Source of the DNA: Bradysia coprophila
Lineage: Eukaryota; Arthropoda; Insecta; Diptera; Sciaridae
Length of the DNA stretch: 64,000 nucleotides
NCBI RefSeq assembly: GCF_014529535.1
Contig: NW_023503296.1
Span: forward strand, 1,274,051-1,338,050
Reading direction: 5' to 3'
Every line of letters starts with the position of its first letter. Positions within the stretch are counted from its first letter, which is position 1. The notes beneath the pieces were generated by a model. The model searched no databases, was not told the origin of the DNA, and saw only the letters and a list, made by a program, of their open reading frames with translations. Shown here piece after piece: positions 36,831 through 47,885 of this stretch. The position numbers and the translations under genes are program-made.

Positions 36831-38045
36831 CTAGTTTTGGTTCTGTAAATCGTTGAATATTTGCTGTACAATGTTTTTATACTTCGACTCCAAATCGTTA
36901 AGCGATTCGGATAGCTGGTCCCTGGCCTTTTGTTCATTCTTTATAATATTCTCGCATTTCATTTCAATTATTTGTCGGCTTTGCTTTTTATCGCGCGAAC
37001 AAATTTCCTTTTTCAATGCGGCAATCTGACCTTCGTACCCTTGAATCTTGCGATTGAATTGCTTTTGCTGCTTCCGGATGTACCGTTTCAAGTACTCGGA
37101 ATATTTTGTATTGTTAGCATCCAGATCTGTACTGACTGTAGCACGATCGGTTGACAACAAGTCTTTCTTACTTTCATTGGACTCAACGAAACCATTGCAT
37201 AAAATTCGATTTTGTATTCGCTGGAACTGATCTTCTGATTGTAATAGATTTTCGGCCACATTAGCACTCATTAAATCGCCGCACAAAAATTTGAATTTAC
37301 TGCAAAAATTTAGTTTAAACTCCAAGAATTCTTTACGAGGATTGGAGCTCTTCTCTATAGACATTAATTCTTCGGTTGCTTTTTGATATTTTTCGATAAA
37401 ATTCGCTCCTAAATAGTCGATAAATTCAGCCAACGATCGGCTACTTTTCAAATATAGTTTCAGTTTGGCTTCCTTTAAATCGGCTAAAGTTTCTTCGTAC
37501 TTTTTTCGATAAAAATTTTGTGCATGCAACACATTTTCGAACGGTTCTGCAAAAAATACCTTTGGCTCTCTCCAATCGGGCTTCTCATTTTCAAATATAC
37601 TTTCGATCGCCACCGTACCATCGACGTCAGATATATACAAGTCCGAGACAATATCCGTAATATTCGACGATGACCGATCAAGTGGCATTTTGAATACATT
37701 GTCTGAAGCATTACAAATCGGCTCGCATTCGCGGCAACAGTTAGCCACCACTTTCAAATCTTGGTCCAAATAGCTTGCATTGATAAATGGATGGTCCAGA
37801 TATCCCGTTGATATTTGATTACATATTTGAAGGAGCAAATAATTTCGCAGCTTTATGTCATCCGCCTGGGTAAGTGTTTGCAGTTTCTGTATCCATTTAA
37901 CACATAACATAGCATCCATTTGGTTGGCCAATCGAGTTACATGGGCTTTCAATTTGACAAGAAGTTCTCGGTATGTGATGTCCAGTTGAACCATTTGGAC
38001 GTGAGGTAGATTATTTTCGGCCATAAGATTTAATTGACGCAACAT
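36831..38045 (-). CDS. DUF4485-domain coiled-coil protein
   Basis: An uninterrupted 404-aa reading frame, much longer than chance in this AT-rich DNA. Residues about 18-105 fit DUF4485: an LD-x-Y-x2-LL start, VTRLANQ-x-DAMLCVKWIQKL, then LRNYLLLQI and GYLDHPF. This domain occurs at the N-terminus of centrosomal coiled-coil proteins such as CEP112. The middle is charged and unconserved to my eye. Residues about 310-404 are Lys/Glu/Gln-rich with heptad spacing and form a probable coiled coil. A second ATG seven codons downstream (38024, G at +4) has a better context and may be the true start. A centrosomal or ciliary role is inferred from the domain only. No intron is visible, so a retrogene origin is possible. 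Confidence 0.85.
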   Translation of the reverse strand: MLRQLNLMAENNLPHVQMVQLDITYRELLVKLKAHVTRLANQMDAMLCVKWIQKLQTLTQADDIKLRNYLLLQICNQISTGYLDHPFINASYLDQDLKVVANCCRECEPICNASDNVFKMPLDRSSSNITDIVSDLYISDVDGTVAIESIFENEKPDWREPKVFFAEPFENVLHAQNFYRKKYEETLADLKEAKLKLYLKSSRSLAEFIDYLGANFIEKYQKATEELMSIEKSSNPRKEFLEFKLNFCSKFKFLCGDLMSANVAENLLQSEDQFQRIQNRILCNGFVESNESKKDLLSTDRATVSTDLDANNTKYSEYLKRYIRKQQKQFNRKIQGYEGQIAALKKEICSRDKKQSRQIIEMKCENIIKNEQKARDQLSESLNDLESKYKNIVQQIFNDLQNQN

Positions 38046-40260
38046 ACAAAAAAAGAACCGAAAATGTAGGATTGCTTGCTATGATTGGGAGGTTTCTCTA
38101 CACCGATTCAAAAAAACCTATTCTTCAGTCGTACCGCAACAGTCAACGAATCGGAGGTTGTGCCAAGATATCAAATGACAGCAACAAATGACTATACGTA
38201 ACTTTATACTACGGTCTCACACATCAGACTCAGAGTGTGACAAAATATTTTCTAATCAGCAAAAGTTAAAGTGTAGTGCAAGAAGCCAAAACTGACAAAG
38301 AACTCGAAGAACGTTGTTAATTCATTGTGCAGTAGACTTATATATACAAGCAACACAAACTATATTTTATTGGTTGAACATTATAATAGAAGAAAGGTGG
38401 CAGTCAAGTGTTAACCGTGTAACAATTTATGCCTTTGAGTTGTTCAGTGTGTGTATAGTATATACCAACACAACAAGTTTAATCGAATCAAAGACAATAC
38501 AATTCATATGTACATGAATATAACTTTATTCAAAAAAGAATGTCAACGGACTTTCGTAAAAATTTTCATTTCGGAATAGTTATTTAGATTACTTATGAGG
38601 GATAAAAAGTCCAGTTTTCGTTTGAAGTTCGTTGATCCGAGCCAAAGCCGATGTCAACAACCATTATGTAACAGTGACTATTCATTTGTATTCATTTGCA
38701 ATGGATTTGACATAATGTGATTGCCCAAACCAATCCTCTTGTTTTCCCTAGTAATGTAAAGAGACATTTTCAACCCTAGAGACATCAAACGCATGTAATA
38801 AATATTATGCACCTGTGTCCAAATACGCCTTCGGCTTAGGCCAAACCCAAACTCCCTCCGAGCTGATGCATAATATTAGGCTTACCACACAGAGACATAA
38901 AAAATACATTTGAAAAATGTTATTGCCCTTTTTTGTGACGATTTTTAGTTTACAATTTTGGCTACAAATAAAAAAAATCGTTTTCCTTTACTAGGGAGGG
39001 AAAATGGACTTTCCGTCTCTCGGGAAAAGGCTTTCCAACCTAAAGGAAAACATCATACTACACTCGGGAAATAATTTGATATTTCGTATCACGATGAGTA
39101 AAAGTACCTCGGGCTAAAGCCTTCGGACACTTTTACTCATCTGGATACGGAATATCAAATTCCTTCCTTTGCATAGTAATATACTATAACTTCTTCGATC
39201 ACCAATATAGACGCATCATTTCTTATTTGTATTACCACACTAATGCGTTGAATCAAGCATGATGTAGACCGTTTTTCGTTTGTCACATCTTCGATTTCTT
39301 TGCCTATTTTCTTGATCAAATTTAACCCATGTGTACCAATAACTCCTGATGTTTCTCAAAATTTTCCCATCTTCTTCCTGTTTTGCAGCATCCAACATGT
39401 TTTGAAGTGTATTCCAGATATGAAGTGAAGTGGTGGTGGAAATACAAATATGGAAAAATTTAGAAAATTCGGGAAAATGATAAAAGATTAAAAGTGCCCA
39501 GAAGCAATGTTTAGTGTCGGAAATTAGTAACAACCTTCGTTGTGTATAGAAGGCTCATTTTTAACATCTCGATATGCTTTTCTACCAACGCGTTGCAACG
39601 GTTTATGAAGAGAAACCAATTATTTTCTTAACTCTCTCGTCCTCTGTAATTTTCTGGCATCAAGAAATCTGGCACACGGTGCAAAAAGAAAGCACTCTTG
39701 AACTACGTAAAAGATGAACTCACACGAGCAAGTTTAATGTTGCAAATGCTTTTAAGCCCTGTCATCGACTTAATGATTCCTTTTAAAAATTTTGGTATCG
39801 AAAAATCGTGTGCGAATTCACATTTTATACGTAGTTGAAAAATGCGTTGTTTTAGCACAGTGTGCCAGCTCCACGCCGATTTTCTAAAGAAGAATACAAA
39901 AATTTGGTGAAATTGCAGTCTTTGCGACCCTCTAAATTTTCCTTAATTAGGCTCACGATGTGTATATCATATATATCGAATGATAAATGGTTTTCACATC
40001 GTGTGTCTGAAACGCCATTTTTCACAGAGGTGAATACAACGTTTTTCTTAAAAAAGCCAACAGAAGTTTCACCTTTTGTAACTGAGTTGAGAAAAAGTGC
40101 TTTGCACTTCGATTGCATAAATAACTAACATGTTACTCGGACTCAAAAAAAATGTAATTTTTTACCACGGTCTGGGTCAAAAATACACCTTTTTGATCCT
40201 AGTGCTATATCTTTTAAATTAAAATATTTTTATTCGGCCTCCTTTCAAGGGTGGCGGGAC
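38046..40260. other. Intergenic with small hairpins and a MITE
   Basis: No gene is supported. It contains hairpins at about 38807-38877 (TATTATGCACC arm, CTTCGGCT tip) and 39070-39160 (GATATTTCGTAT arm, GATGAGTAAAAGT). The inverted-repeat element at 39669-39868 also lies here. Remaining ORFs are below 100 codons and unrecognised. Confidence 0.6.
39669..39868. mobile_element. MITE-like element, copy 1 of a pair
   Basis: Terminal repeats CTGGCACACGGTGCAAAA and its complement around AGCACAGTGTGCCAG. Inner arms read GAACTACGTAAAAGATGAAC and the complement. It shares AGCCCTGTCAT and GCGTTGTTTTAGCAC with 43064-43260. Confidence 0.75.
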
Positions 40261-40278
40261 ATTTCCACACCGTCAATA

Positions 40279-41833
40279 TCGTCAGGCACGATATTATCGT
40301 TTTTTTGGACGATGCTATCGTCTAAAAAACGATACTATCGTCTAAAAAACGATATTATCGTTTAGAGATTTACTCACTGTATTATCGTTTAAGAAAACGA
40401 TAATATCGCCCAGGACGATATTATCGTTTTGGACGATATTATCGTACAGAAAACGAAAATATCCATTAGATTTTCTAGGACGGTAATATCGTCCAGAAAA
40501 CGATAATATCGTTTTTTGAACAATAATATCGACAATAAAACGATACCATCGTCCAGACAATATTTTAGAATTTTTCAATTTAGACGATATTATCGTCCTG
40601 GATGAAAATTTTTTGGTCGATAATATCGTTTTTTTGGACGATACTATCGTCTAAAAAACGATATTATCGTTTTTTAGACGATAGTATCGTCCAAAAAAAC
40701 GATATTATCGACCAAAAAATTTTCATCCAGGACGATAATATCGTCTAAATTGAAAAATTCTAAAATATTGTCTGGACGATGGTATCGTTTTATTGTCGAT
40801 ATTATTGTTCAAAAAACGATATTATCGTTTTCTGGACGATATTACCGTCCTAGAAAATCTAATGGATATTTTCGTTTTCTGTACGATAATATCGTCCAAA
40901 ACGATAATATCGTCCTGGGCGATATTATCGTTTTCTTAAACGATAATACAGTGAGTAAATCTCTAAAATGTTTGATTTCAGTATATTTAGCTAATCCTTC
41001 TGTCACATCTTTTGACAGCTTTTTACGTTTTAGTACGTTTTCTCTCCCAGTAGCAAAACCCAATCCCAGCAAAAAAAGAAACTATATCGAATGCCGCAAA
41101 TGCATTTGAAAACGAACATTCGGTGAAATCCTTTTTTATCACACCAAATGTTTATCATTTTATACAAATATGTTCATCTTTATAATAACATCGGTGAAAA
41201 AAAAACCTAATTTTGTCATGCAAAAATATAGATAAAAAATGACAAAATTGCCGACCACAAAAATATGTCGTCGATTCATTTAATATTAACGTAATATTTT
41301 GTCTCACATAAAAGTTAAACTTTCTTGTAAGACAAATATTACGTTGCTTGTTCCTGTCTTCTTTTGCTATGCATAAAAAATGCATATAAATCGACAACAT
41401 ATTTTTGAGGTTGATAAATTTGTCAATTTTACTTTTGTTTTCGAGATCTCAAAATTGTTTCTTCCCCCGAAGTAATCCATGAATCGTCTGTATTCAATTC
41501 TTTTTGCATTTAGAAAAAGTTGCATTGATATTATTGTCCAAAATAACGATAAATTTGTTCAGAAAAAGAAAATAACGATAATATCGTCCAGCGGATATTT
41601 TCATCCAGGACGATATTATCGTCAAAAAAACGATATTATCGTTTTTTGAACGATAATATCGTTTTTTAGACGATAGTATCATCAAAAAAACGATAGTATC
41701 GTCCAAAAAAACTATATTATCGTTTAAAAACGATATTATTGTTTTTTTAAACGATAATATCGTCAAGAAAACGATAATATCGTCCTGAAAATATTTTAAA
41801 ATTTATAATTTTAGACGATATTAGTCGATATTA
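40279..41833. repeat. CGATA palindrome array with 607-bp inverted repeat
   Basis: Tens of copies of ACGATATTATCGT or variants such as ACGATAGTATCGT, separated by short T- or A-runs, form two clusters (40279-40950 and 41529-41833). Within the first cluster, 40361-40664 and 40664-40967 are near-perfect reverse complements with no loop, centred on 40664. The two arms translate to the same 72-residue frame on opposite strands. Between the clusters lies AT-rich DNA with a second inverted repeat (41241-41424). All ORFs here are repeat artefacts. Confidence 0.9.
41241..41424. repeat. Inverted repeat between the two CGATA clusters
   Basis: GACAAAATTGCC pairs loosely with GATAAATTTGTC, and AAAAATATGTCGTCGATT with AATCGACAACATATTTTT. 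An inner hairpin pairs ACGTAATATTTTGTCT with AAGACAAATATTACGT. It may be the core of the same foldback element. Confidence 0.6.
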
Positions 41834-42639
41834 GTTATGTCGCCTCATCCTTTTCAAGCCTTAAATTCAATTCGTTTAGTTAGCGTCTAATCAAATGCAG
41901 TCGAGGGTTCTTAGATAACATTATAATGACAAAATAAAATATAACGAAAAGATAATTCTCACGATGCTGGTAAAGGATCAAAAAGTAAAAAACTAGGTCC
42001 CACCTGTTGGGTGGGTCAGATCCCTTGACTATTTGTCTGAGCTTCTCAATAGTATTTTTATTGACAATGATTTATTGATTTATTTCAATGACATGTAATT
42101 ATGTATGTTGATGGCCACAAAAACGCATTTAGAAGAAGAACTACTAAAACGATCTCTCATTGATAATTTAATTCTGTTTCCCTGAAAATCTTCGAAACGT
42201 TGTATATATATAAAATGCCTCTGTAAATAATGGCGTATGTTTTCAATAAAATTTAAACTCGTGTGAATTGCGCAAACTTCACACTCATTAATTTTGGTTC
42301 TGTTTATTTGGTTTTGTTTACAAGGCAAAATCAAATAACCATACATCAGATCGTTTTAACAAAGAGTGGAAATGGGTTTTTTTTTGAAAACTACTCCCAC
42401 ATGGTTGAACCGATACCGGCTATTTTCGAACTTGACCTGAGGATTTCAATACTTCATCGAATAAAAAAAAAGTTTTTGAAAATCCGTTGTGATTTAACGT
42501 TTTTTAATCACATTTCCATACATTTTTAATCATAGTGAACGTATTATGTACGGTGTATTTTCTTTTGTAAAACCCATGACTTACAGTCAAGGGAATAAAA
42601 CATTAAACATTAAAAGTAAAAATTAATAGTACATTAATA

Positions 42640-43060
42640 GGCAAATGATGGTATTGATACTCTTCGGTTACGCCTCGATCGGTAAATACACAAGAAGGCC
42701 CACTTCCATCATTTGCCCCATTGCCAAGCAAGGTATTTTATTCAAAAACTTGAGGTAAAGTTTTAGCTCCGTGTAGTAAAGTTAACTGTACGTCACGTTT
42801 TTGAATAAATTAAATAAAAAGTAAAAATATCACCATAGATTGATCTAACAATTGATTGTCTCATATAGATAATATGCCATTACAAATAACTTGTAAACAA
42901 CTTTTATTTTACATTGTAAAAGAAACCCAACAGCTATATGGTGTGAGACTTTATCTTATCATTATTTTTATTACAGACAAGCTTGGGAATTACATTTCTT
43001 ACCAAATGGGGTAAATGATGGAGATGGTACTTCTTGTGTGAAATTTACCGATCGAGGCGT
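42640..43060. repeat. Inverted pair of GATCGAGGCGTA repeats
   Basis: Near 42643-42715, an AAATGATGG block and GCCTCGATCGGTAAAT are followed by TCCATCATTTGCCCC. Near 43010-43060, GGGGTAAATGATGGAGATGG precedes ATTTACCGATCGAGGCGTA. The two stretches are partly complementary. They abut the MITE copy at 43064. Confidence 0.55.
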
Positions 43061-43063
43061 AGC

Positions 43064-43260
43064 CGGGCACACGAAGCAGAAAAATTAATTTTTTTAATCA
43101 ATTTTTAACAATCTCGCACACGCAAATTTATTGTTACAAATATTTGTTAGCCCTGTCATGAAAGTAATTTTTCCATTTAGAAAATTTTTGTAAGAGGAAA
43201 TTTTGTGCGAGTTCACTTTTAACTTAGTTGGAAAGTGCGTTGTTTTAGCACGGTGTGTTA
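43064..43260. mobile_element. MITE-like element, copy 2 of a pair
   Basis: A diverged relative of 39669-39868 with the same order of motifs: GGGCACACG, TTGTTAGCCCTGTCATG, GTGCGAGTTCAC, and GTGCGTTGTTTTAGCACGG near the right end. Confidence 0.7.
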
Positions 43261-43398
43261 AATTAACCCACGCCTAATATCGTCGCTCATTTCCAATTTA
43301 AAGAAAGGTATCCGCGCATCACAATCCACACAGTACTTGGTAAACTTAGGCAGATACGCGGTGGTACATCATAATGCCAAAGATGATCATTACGGTAA

Positions 43399-43981
43399 AT
43401 ATAATAATAATATCTTTATTTAAGACGTCTGTTCTATAAACATAGAATTGTAAAATACACAGAATACTGAATCAATCATTTTGAAAATTTTTCTTGTAGT
43501 TTTGTTGTTTTGAGACACCATTCTAATTATACAAATGATGGTGCAATATTCTTAAAGAATCTTTGATTATTGTGATTAAGATTTCCTTCATTTTTTCCTT
43601 TTTAATTTTGAATTTCTTTTCCAAAATGTTAACTGTAAATTTTGGTATTACGCCTCTTGCGCCAAAAAATAGTCCAATAATTTCCCAAGTTTTGACTGTT
43701 GGAAATCTTTGTTTGTAATTTGGAATTGTATCGACGTAATGGTTCTGTTTCTCAACGTTGATTTCATCGGCCTGATTTAAATGTTTTTCCCATCGTATTG
43801 TTGGATCGAGAATATAACCAATTTTCCCCTTTGGATCAATCGCCACGATGTCCGTAAAACGAGTATCTCCGTTCGTTGTCTGTGTTCGATCTTCTCTCAA
43901 TGTATGCCATCTCATTGTTTTGTATATGACAATCCGCCAAAATTTATCATCAAACTGTGGTAAATCGTCAGGAGTGTCCTA
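43399..43981 (-). pseudogene. Retroelement C-terminal fragment (endonuclease-like)
   Basis: The minus-strand frame from 43915 (extendable upstream to about 43978) encodes about 130 aa ending at 43523. It resembles the tail found in insect non-LTR-like retroelement polyproteins. Recognisable pieces are FTDIVAIDPKGKIGYILDPT, a EKQNHYVDTIPNYKQRFP block and EIIGLFFGARGVIPKF, then LRILHHHLY. The IGYILDPT core may be a restriction-like endonuclease fold. The 3' end runs into AATAAAGATATTATTATTAT near 43400, a LINE-like tail. The N-terminal RT part is missing, so it is 5'-truncated. A host gene derived from it cannot be excluded. Confidence 0.6.
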
Positions 43982-45580
43982 GCCAATTTTTTTTTCCTAC
44001 ATTTTGAACGGATCAGGTCAACATCTGCTTCGTATCAATCTATCTACTTCAGCATTTCAGTTTTTAAGTTACTTCCGGAGTTTGATCCGAAACTGTAGCA
44101 CCATGTCAAAATCAGGTGAAACCGGGACGGTTTTCGATCCCTTCTTTAACTATGTCCATCAAACCGTGTTTATATAAATGCATACATTAAGGGACAAAGG
44201 GGTTTTTCTGATTAATTACTAAAAGCAAACTTTTAACTGCATTTCAATGAACTTGTAGAGCCATTCAAACCATCATCTTGTATCATACAAGAGAACAAAA
44301 ACTCTCCTTGACGTTGTCTAATTAAAGATGTTATTGCTATTTTGCAACCGTTTTAGAAGGCTATAATGACAACAGACAACATTGAATTGAAACTTCTTTT
44401 GTATTCATCTGGCACATATTCATAGACCTAATGAAGCAGATCCAATGATGAATATACAGTGATAAGAACACTGTCTTTTCTATCCGGCGCTAATGTGGCA
44501 CAAAATCAATTCAGTTATAGATCCATCTACATAAATAACGTATTCATAAAAAGTGAGTTACCGTGTAGCAGTTACCTCATTAGCTTATACTTTTTACAAA
44601 CTGAAATTATTCCATTGCTTCAAAAAAAAAAAAAAAATGGAAATCTGAGATATAGTCGAGTGTATGATAATAAGTTGGATTTTTTTTTCCACAAGCAAAT
44701 TATTATGTTGCTATCACCCGATTAAATCTCTTTCGTAACTTCGTGTCACAACCACAGAATGAGCTTGTCTGATAATAGACAACCCCGGTAAATACCTCAA
44801 CGCAATGAATATAAAAATATCAAGTTAACCACCATTGAAATCCTTTATTTCTATAGAAATATTATGATTAGAATATACATGATGCGAGTACTACAGTACT
44901 ATACTCTCTTCTATCGTCTGGGTATATCTACTCGGTCTTCTGGTATTTATAAGCATCTTCTATATAGAGATACTTCATGGATATATATTTTATCCTATCA
45001 TGCGGTAAACATGTTTTCATGTAATGATGTAAGTAATGTAATACACAGGAATGGATGAAGCATATTTTCTCTGTTTTTTTTCCTCCAGAGAAAGATTGTG
45101 GTTTTTATGCTTTATGCGATTTTTTTTTCATGTCCCTCTGTTGGTTTATGTAACGTAATCCAATAGAACTGTAAATCTGAGCTTTTTTTCCTTCTTTGTT
45201 TTCCCCTTTCTTCTTTTTTTCATTAACATAAAATGTATTATCTTTGTGTAAAAAAGGAGTATTTTTCTGCTAGAATTTTTTTTATTAATTAAATATTTTG
45301 CTGGGAAATGTACGTTTGTGAGACAAATGCTTACAGTTATGGTGACAATGAGGCGCTTTCAAATCACACGTATACGTTTTTTGAAATAGTGATTTTATAG
45401 AATTAGAATGTGAAACGACTTGTTGACAAATTGTCTTCACTTTGTTATTTCGTTTATCGTTTTATGGTTTTATTTCAATAAATAAGCGCAACAAAATTTG
45501 CGGATGTTGGCAATTGATGATTAAGTCAACAAAGAACCATGACAAGAAGAAAAGTCTAGATATTTTATTGTTATATTCAT

Positions 45581-45928
45581 CACGGTTGGTTTGAAACGAG
45601 ATTAAATAGGGACTGCCGACCACCAATAATATTTTTTCATATTTATAATAAGTGATGGACAAGAACTTCACACAGGAAAAAATTAGCCCAAACCCCTGAG
45701 CCGTTTCTGAGAACCAGTGGATGCGACTACCACAAGCAGTCAGGTACAGCCTGAGCACATATTTTAATTGGGATCGGTAGAGGGAACAATTCTAAGATAT
45801 ACCGTGTAAAAATTATTTCTTTCGATCATCTGCTCTCGGAGCAACAAAATTTTATTTGTATTATAAATATGAAAAAAAATTATTGGTGGTCGGCGGTCCC
45901 TATTTAATCTCGTTTCAAACCAACCGTG
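45581..45928. mobile_element. Inverted-repeat element, 348 bp
   Basis: Arms of about 70 bp read CACGGTTGGTTTGAAACGAG with GGGACTGCCGACCACCAATA, and their complements. The loop contains the diverged repeat also found at 21905-22050. Non-coding. Confidence 0.8.
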
Positions 45929-46317
45929 TCATATTTCATCACCTGCCAGAAAGTCTATTTTTTGCTGGTGTACCTGTTAGTGAAAGAACCAACAATAAAT
46001 TAGTTTTTTTTTGAAACAACAACATCATATGTTACCGGCAGGGACAAAGAAAATAACCGGATAGCTTCATTTATTGCCAGTTTTTCTAGCTAAATGTATA
46101 TAAAAACGAATGAAGTAACAGATTTGAGAATTATACTGCTTCAAAGAAGAATAACTTTCCGTCTTTTTCATCATTAATGAATACATAGTAAGGATTGACT
46201 TTCGTTAGCTTGTTGGGATTGCGGCATCGGGGAATCTGGCACACGCATCATAGTATGCGTCCTTTTACGACATGTAATGAGAAGTCATGATTGTGCCAAA
46301 TTCGCCGCCTATAGGTG

Positions 46318-46355
46318 AATCTGGCACACCATCAATTTGTATGGTGTGCCAGATT
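46318..46355. repeat. Perfect short hairpin
   Basis: AATCTGGCACACCAT and ATGGTGTGCCAGATT are exact complements separated by 8 nt. The TCTGGCACAC motif also occurs just upstream (46230), at 39668 and around 23580-23710, indicating a small repeat family. Confidence 0.8.
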
Positions 46356-47885
46356 ACCCGTCCCCGGGATTGCCAAGTATTTTGCTAGGGCAGAGTTTTT
46401 AATTTAATTACTCACGCACGGAATTTTGAAAACCAACAGATTTTCTGTTTCTTTGTCCTACTTGAGTTTCTGATATCTCCATATAAAGTACATGCAAAAT
46501 TCACAAAAAAACCGATAGACTTCAAAACAGAAAATGTGTCGGTTTTCAAATTTCCGTGAGTGTAGAATAATGAAAAATTACTTTGTCTTTTTGGCTGACG
46601 TTTTTCAACGTATCTCAATGGTCAATTACAACTCTCTGTATAATATTGCTTGATTTGGGTGATCTGGACGGAAAAAACGTCAACGATGTTTGTTTGTTGG
46701 AAATGCGTAAAGTCTTGTTATCAATCAAGAATATCCCTGAAAAAGCTTTGGTTACCTTGTTTGATCTTGTTGGCGTTGTGCGCCAAATATATTGATTCAT
46801 AAAAAGCTTGAATCATCACTTTTTGTTTAATTATATATTCGATTTCCATTACGAAAGAGGTCACACAGCTGAAACGCGAAAGCATACAAAAAGAACTGCA
46901 CGTTAAAGTGCTTATGAAATCATATATGATAATCTGCTGTGATTATCAACTAGTATTGTCGTGGTTTTAGTTTGTGGGTTTGCGGATTTAGTTTGTGGGT
47001 TTGTGGTTTTTGTTCGAATTCGAGATTAGGGCTTGAAACTGTAGCACTTCCTCATGTCCATTGGTTTTTTTTTATGAAGCTAGTTGATTAGCCCAAAATG
47101 TTGATTCCACTTCCTTCCAAAAAACGAATTTGTTGAAGTCAAACCAGGTTACTTATTATTAATCTTTAAGTAAGGCCAAGCGTATCATGGCATAGTCATT
47201 AAATCTGTTGTATTTAATTGGCAGTCGCTTATTTTCGTCGTCTGGAGTATTGTCCATACGATGTTGTCTCAATTGCGTATCTCGATTTCTCGATGTTGTA
47301 CGCAACTCGGTGATAATAGCAATTCATGCAACCGAATGCTTTTTAGTCACTAGATTTGTAGATTGTTTGTACACCCGCTACTAGTAAAATTCACCAGCAC
47401 TGCATATAAGGTATCAATTAATGGAAAGCTTAGATAATTTACGTTACAACTAACATGTTAGGTTCACAGTAACCGTCAACAGTACCGGCCCAGGCCTGCC
47501 TAAAGTTTCACACAGATTTTGAATTTTTTTTAAAACATATATCAATGGATGTTTTTAACCTAAGCATGAAAGTAATTGAACTCAGCTTTCCAACGAGCCC
47601 ACTCCTACCTGCATCGCTCATATTTAGTGGCCATAAAATGAGTCTAAAAACACTTCGATCGCAGATCTTCCAACAGCAACCAGGTGTAGCTCGAGACTGT
47701 CTAAGGCCTGTTTTGAGGTTTCCTGATACCATGTCCGATTTTCAAAAGAATACCTCAAATTGACGTTTGTAAAAAATAGGATCCCACTGCAGTACATGAA
47801 ATCTGGTTGCTTACACGTTAGTAAATGGTAGTTTCGCTCGCCTTCGGCTCGTATCGGCAATCTCATATTTCATTTACTAACTAGT

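Larger units (their letters stand above)
43982..47885. other. Intergenic with inverted repeats
   Basis: No gene is supported. It contains the inverted-repeat element 45581-45928, a small perfect hairpin at 46318-46355, and a hairpin (CGTTAGTAAATG, CTTCGGCT tip) at about 47815-47886 abutting the LINE insertion. ORFs at 44459-47763 are short and overlap on both strands. Confidence 0.55.

Noticed and set aside
40342..41109. Two ORFs on opposite strands encoding the same 72-residue peptide
   Set aside because: They are the two arms of the CGATA inverted repeat. The peptide is a by-product of the repeat.
47508..47866. Overlapping ORFs on both strands before the LINE
   Set aside because: They cross a hairpin and match no family I recognise. 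A decayed transposon piece is possible but unsupported.
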